Below are positions 5,203-6,167 of a stretch of 6,167 nucleotides of DNA, piece by piece. The position numbers and the translations under genes are program-made. The stretch is taken from assembly GCA_030642425.1 (NCBI GenBank), contig DAOWNU010000131.1, positions 1 through 6,167 on the forward strand. Direction: 5' to 3'. The DNA comes from a bacterium (GTDB lineage: Bacteria; UBP14; UBA6098). The notes under the pieces are model-generated. The model had not been told where the DNA came from. It worked only from the letters and a program-made list of their open reading frames with translations, and made no database searches. Each line of letters starts with the position of its first letter. Within the stretch, counting starts at the first letter, position 1.

Positions 5203-5322
5203 AAAATTAGCATTGCAAAATTAGCAATTTTCAATTTCCGCTCTTCCCCACCGGTTATACTTTTGCGGGGAGTGGGGCGGCAATTGTGCATTGCTAATTG
5301 CTAATTGATCATTTTGAATTGA
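5203..5322. repeat. AT-rich inverted repeats around a GC-rich core in the convergent gap
   Basis: ATTAGCAATT at 5220-5229 is perfectly inverted as AATTGCTAAT at 5296-5305. The flanking copies (ATTAGCATTGC at 5206-5216 and GCATTGCTAAT at 5288-5298) are inverted with one mismatch. Between them lies a GC-rich stretch (5239-5280) where TTCCCC (5244-5249) can pair with GGGGAG (5267-5272). The whole could fold into a large imperfect stem between two converging genes and may help end transcription from both sides, though no textbook hairpin plus T tract was found. A run of nine A at 5187-5195 would read as a U tract on the minus strand. Confidence 0.5.
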
Positions 5323-5339
5323 GTTTTTCACAGGAAGCC

Positions 5340-6167
5340 CTATTTCTTTTCCAGAAGATCTGTCAATATCTTGAGGATGATGTTCATGTCGAAAGGCTTC
5401 TCTTTGAACACCCTCGCTGTGAGGCCCTCGCGCGAGGCCTTTACCATAGTATGGCCGTCGTCGTAACCGAAAGCGGTCATCAGAATAACGTCGATTGAAG
5501 GATTGGCATCTTTGGCCGCACGGAAAACTTCGTATCCGTTAGCTCCCGGCATTTTAATATCGCTCACTACGGCTTCTATCCGCGAGGGGTTCTTTTCTAT
5601 CTGCTCGATTGCCGATGTGCCGTCGCACGCGGTAAAAACCTCGAAACCGTGGGCGCGAAGGAAATCGGCCATTCCCTGCCGAATCGCCTCATCGTCGTCC
5701 GCAACGAGGATCGTGTGCTCGGTCCCGACACACATCGCCTCGTGATCGTGGACCTCGATACTGACGCCCATCTCTTCGGGAAGATGGAGCATTTTTATGC
5801 CCTCGAGATAGTCCTCCATGATAAGATCGTCCGGCGGGTTGCGGAGCGCTTTCGTTAGTTTTGCAACACGGAAAGCGTTGAGTTTCATGGCGTCGAGGTA
5901 TTCTTCGACCTGCTGGCAAACACCTTCGTTCATACAGGTAATATCCCCCGATTGAAAAAGCTCTTCGAGATTTTGGCCGCGCGTTATCAAGGCCTGAAGG
6001 TAGTTGTTGATATGGTGCGAGAGCGTGACCACGACCATTCGCACGGCATCTTTCCGCTCCAATTCCAGGATACGCTTTTGAAGCTCTTTCAGAGTGCGCA
6101 GGTCTTTTGAAATGCCCTCCGTGCCGATCTCGTTTTCATTATCGTCGTAGAGGATTGCGGCGGAAAG
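5340..6167 (-). CDS. PAS-DHp-REC signalling protein, N-terminus outside window
   Basis: The frame is open to the window edge, so 275 residues are visible and the N-terminus is missing. In visible numbering, residues 1-22 are the last strands of a PAS domain (AAILYDDNENEIGTEGISKDLR). Residues about 22-37 form a coiled-coil linker (LRTLKELQKRILELERK), and about 40-125 a helical segment like a histidine-kinase DHp domain with H-box LSHHINNYLQAL (His51, His52). Residues about 151-273 are a receiver domain: acidic DDD at 157-159, phosphoacceptor Asp203 in VVSDIKMPG, Thr231 in LMTAFG, Lys257 in KPF. The GYDDGHTMVKASREGL loop recalls a receiver subfamily with GYDPxHSIVKAR. No N, G1 or G2 box of a HATPase domain lies between DHp and REC, so the visible part cannot autophosphorylate like a normal kinase. 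It may act as a phosphotransfer or dimerising regulator served by another kinase. A HATPase domain upstream of the PAS domain would be highly unusual. The internal TTG at 6062 is not a real start. Confidence 0.8.
   Translation of the reverse strand, partial: LSAAILYDDNENEIGTEGISKDLRTLKELQKRILELERKDAVRMVVVTLSHHINNYLQALITRGQNLEELFQSGDITCMNEGVCQQVEEYLDAMKLNAFRVAKLTKALRNPPDDLIMEDYLEGIKMLHLPEEMGVSIEVHDHEAMCVGTEHTILVADDDEAIRQGMADFLRAHGFEVFTACDGTSAIEQIEKNPSRIEAVVSDIKMPGANGYEVFRAAKDANPSIDVILMTAFGYDDGHTMVKASREGLTARVFKEKPFDMNIILKILTDLLEKK

Overview
The window looks like a piece of chromosome from an uncultured bacterium of the FCB superphylum (Bacteroidetes/Chlorobi/Fibrobacteres and related candidate phyla). 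The reasons are a type IX secretion (T9SS) type A C-terminal sorting domain on a secreted glycoside hydrolase, a DUF1573 lipoprotein, an LVIVD beta-propeller lipoprotein, mostly poor Shine-Dalgarno sequences and moderately GC-rich genes separated by AT-rich gaps. The phylum assignment is inference. Nothing here identifies a genus.

Layout: (1) 1-944, a TTGACA promoter-like box and a DUF1573 lipoprotein starting best at 150. (2) 945-1678, a promoter followed by an AT-richer two-gene cassette, a DUF4258 protein and a YgiT-type zinc-finger protein, which together resemble an MqsR/MqsA-like toxin-antitoxin pair. (3) 1724-3562, a secreted GH39-like (clan GH-A) glycoside hydrolase with a beta-sandwich and a T9SS sorting domain. 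Its sorting domain is interrupted in frame by a 58-bp two-hairpin palindromic repeat. (4) 3563-4066, a 504-bp gap holding eleven 21-bp repeats in two head-to-head arrays around a dyad at about 3710, then an unrelated 82-bp palindromic element, then a promoter. (5) 4067-5161, a lipoprotein with an LVIVD-repeat beta-propeller. (6) 5162-5339, an AT-rich convergent gap with inverted AGCAATT-type repeats. (7) 5340-6167 on the minus strand, the C-terminal part of a PAS-DHp-REC signalling protein that has no recognisable ATPase domain in the visible part and runs off the window.

The genes do not form one obvious pathway. Three encode envelope or exported proteins, one pair is a probable mobile or stress module, and one is a regulatory protein. 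The most unusual content is repetitive DNA: an in-frame palindrome inside a secreted enzyme, a strictly phased 21-bp inverted array, and a second palindrome family only 6 bp beyond the last spacer of that array. No phage, transposase, CRISPR array or RNA gene was recognised.
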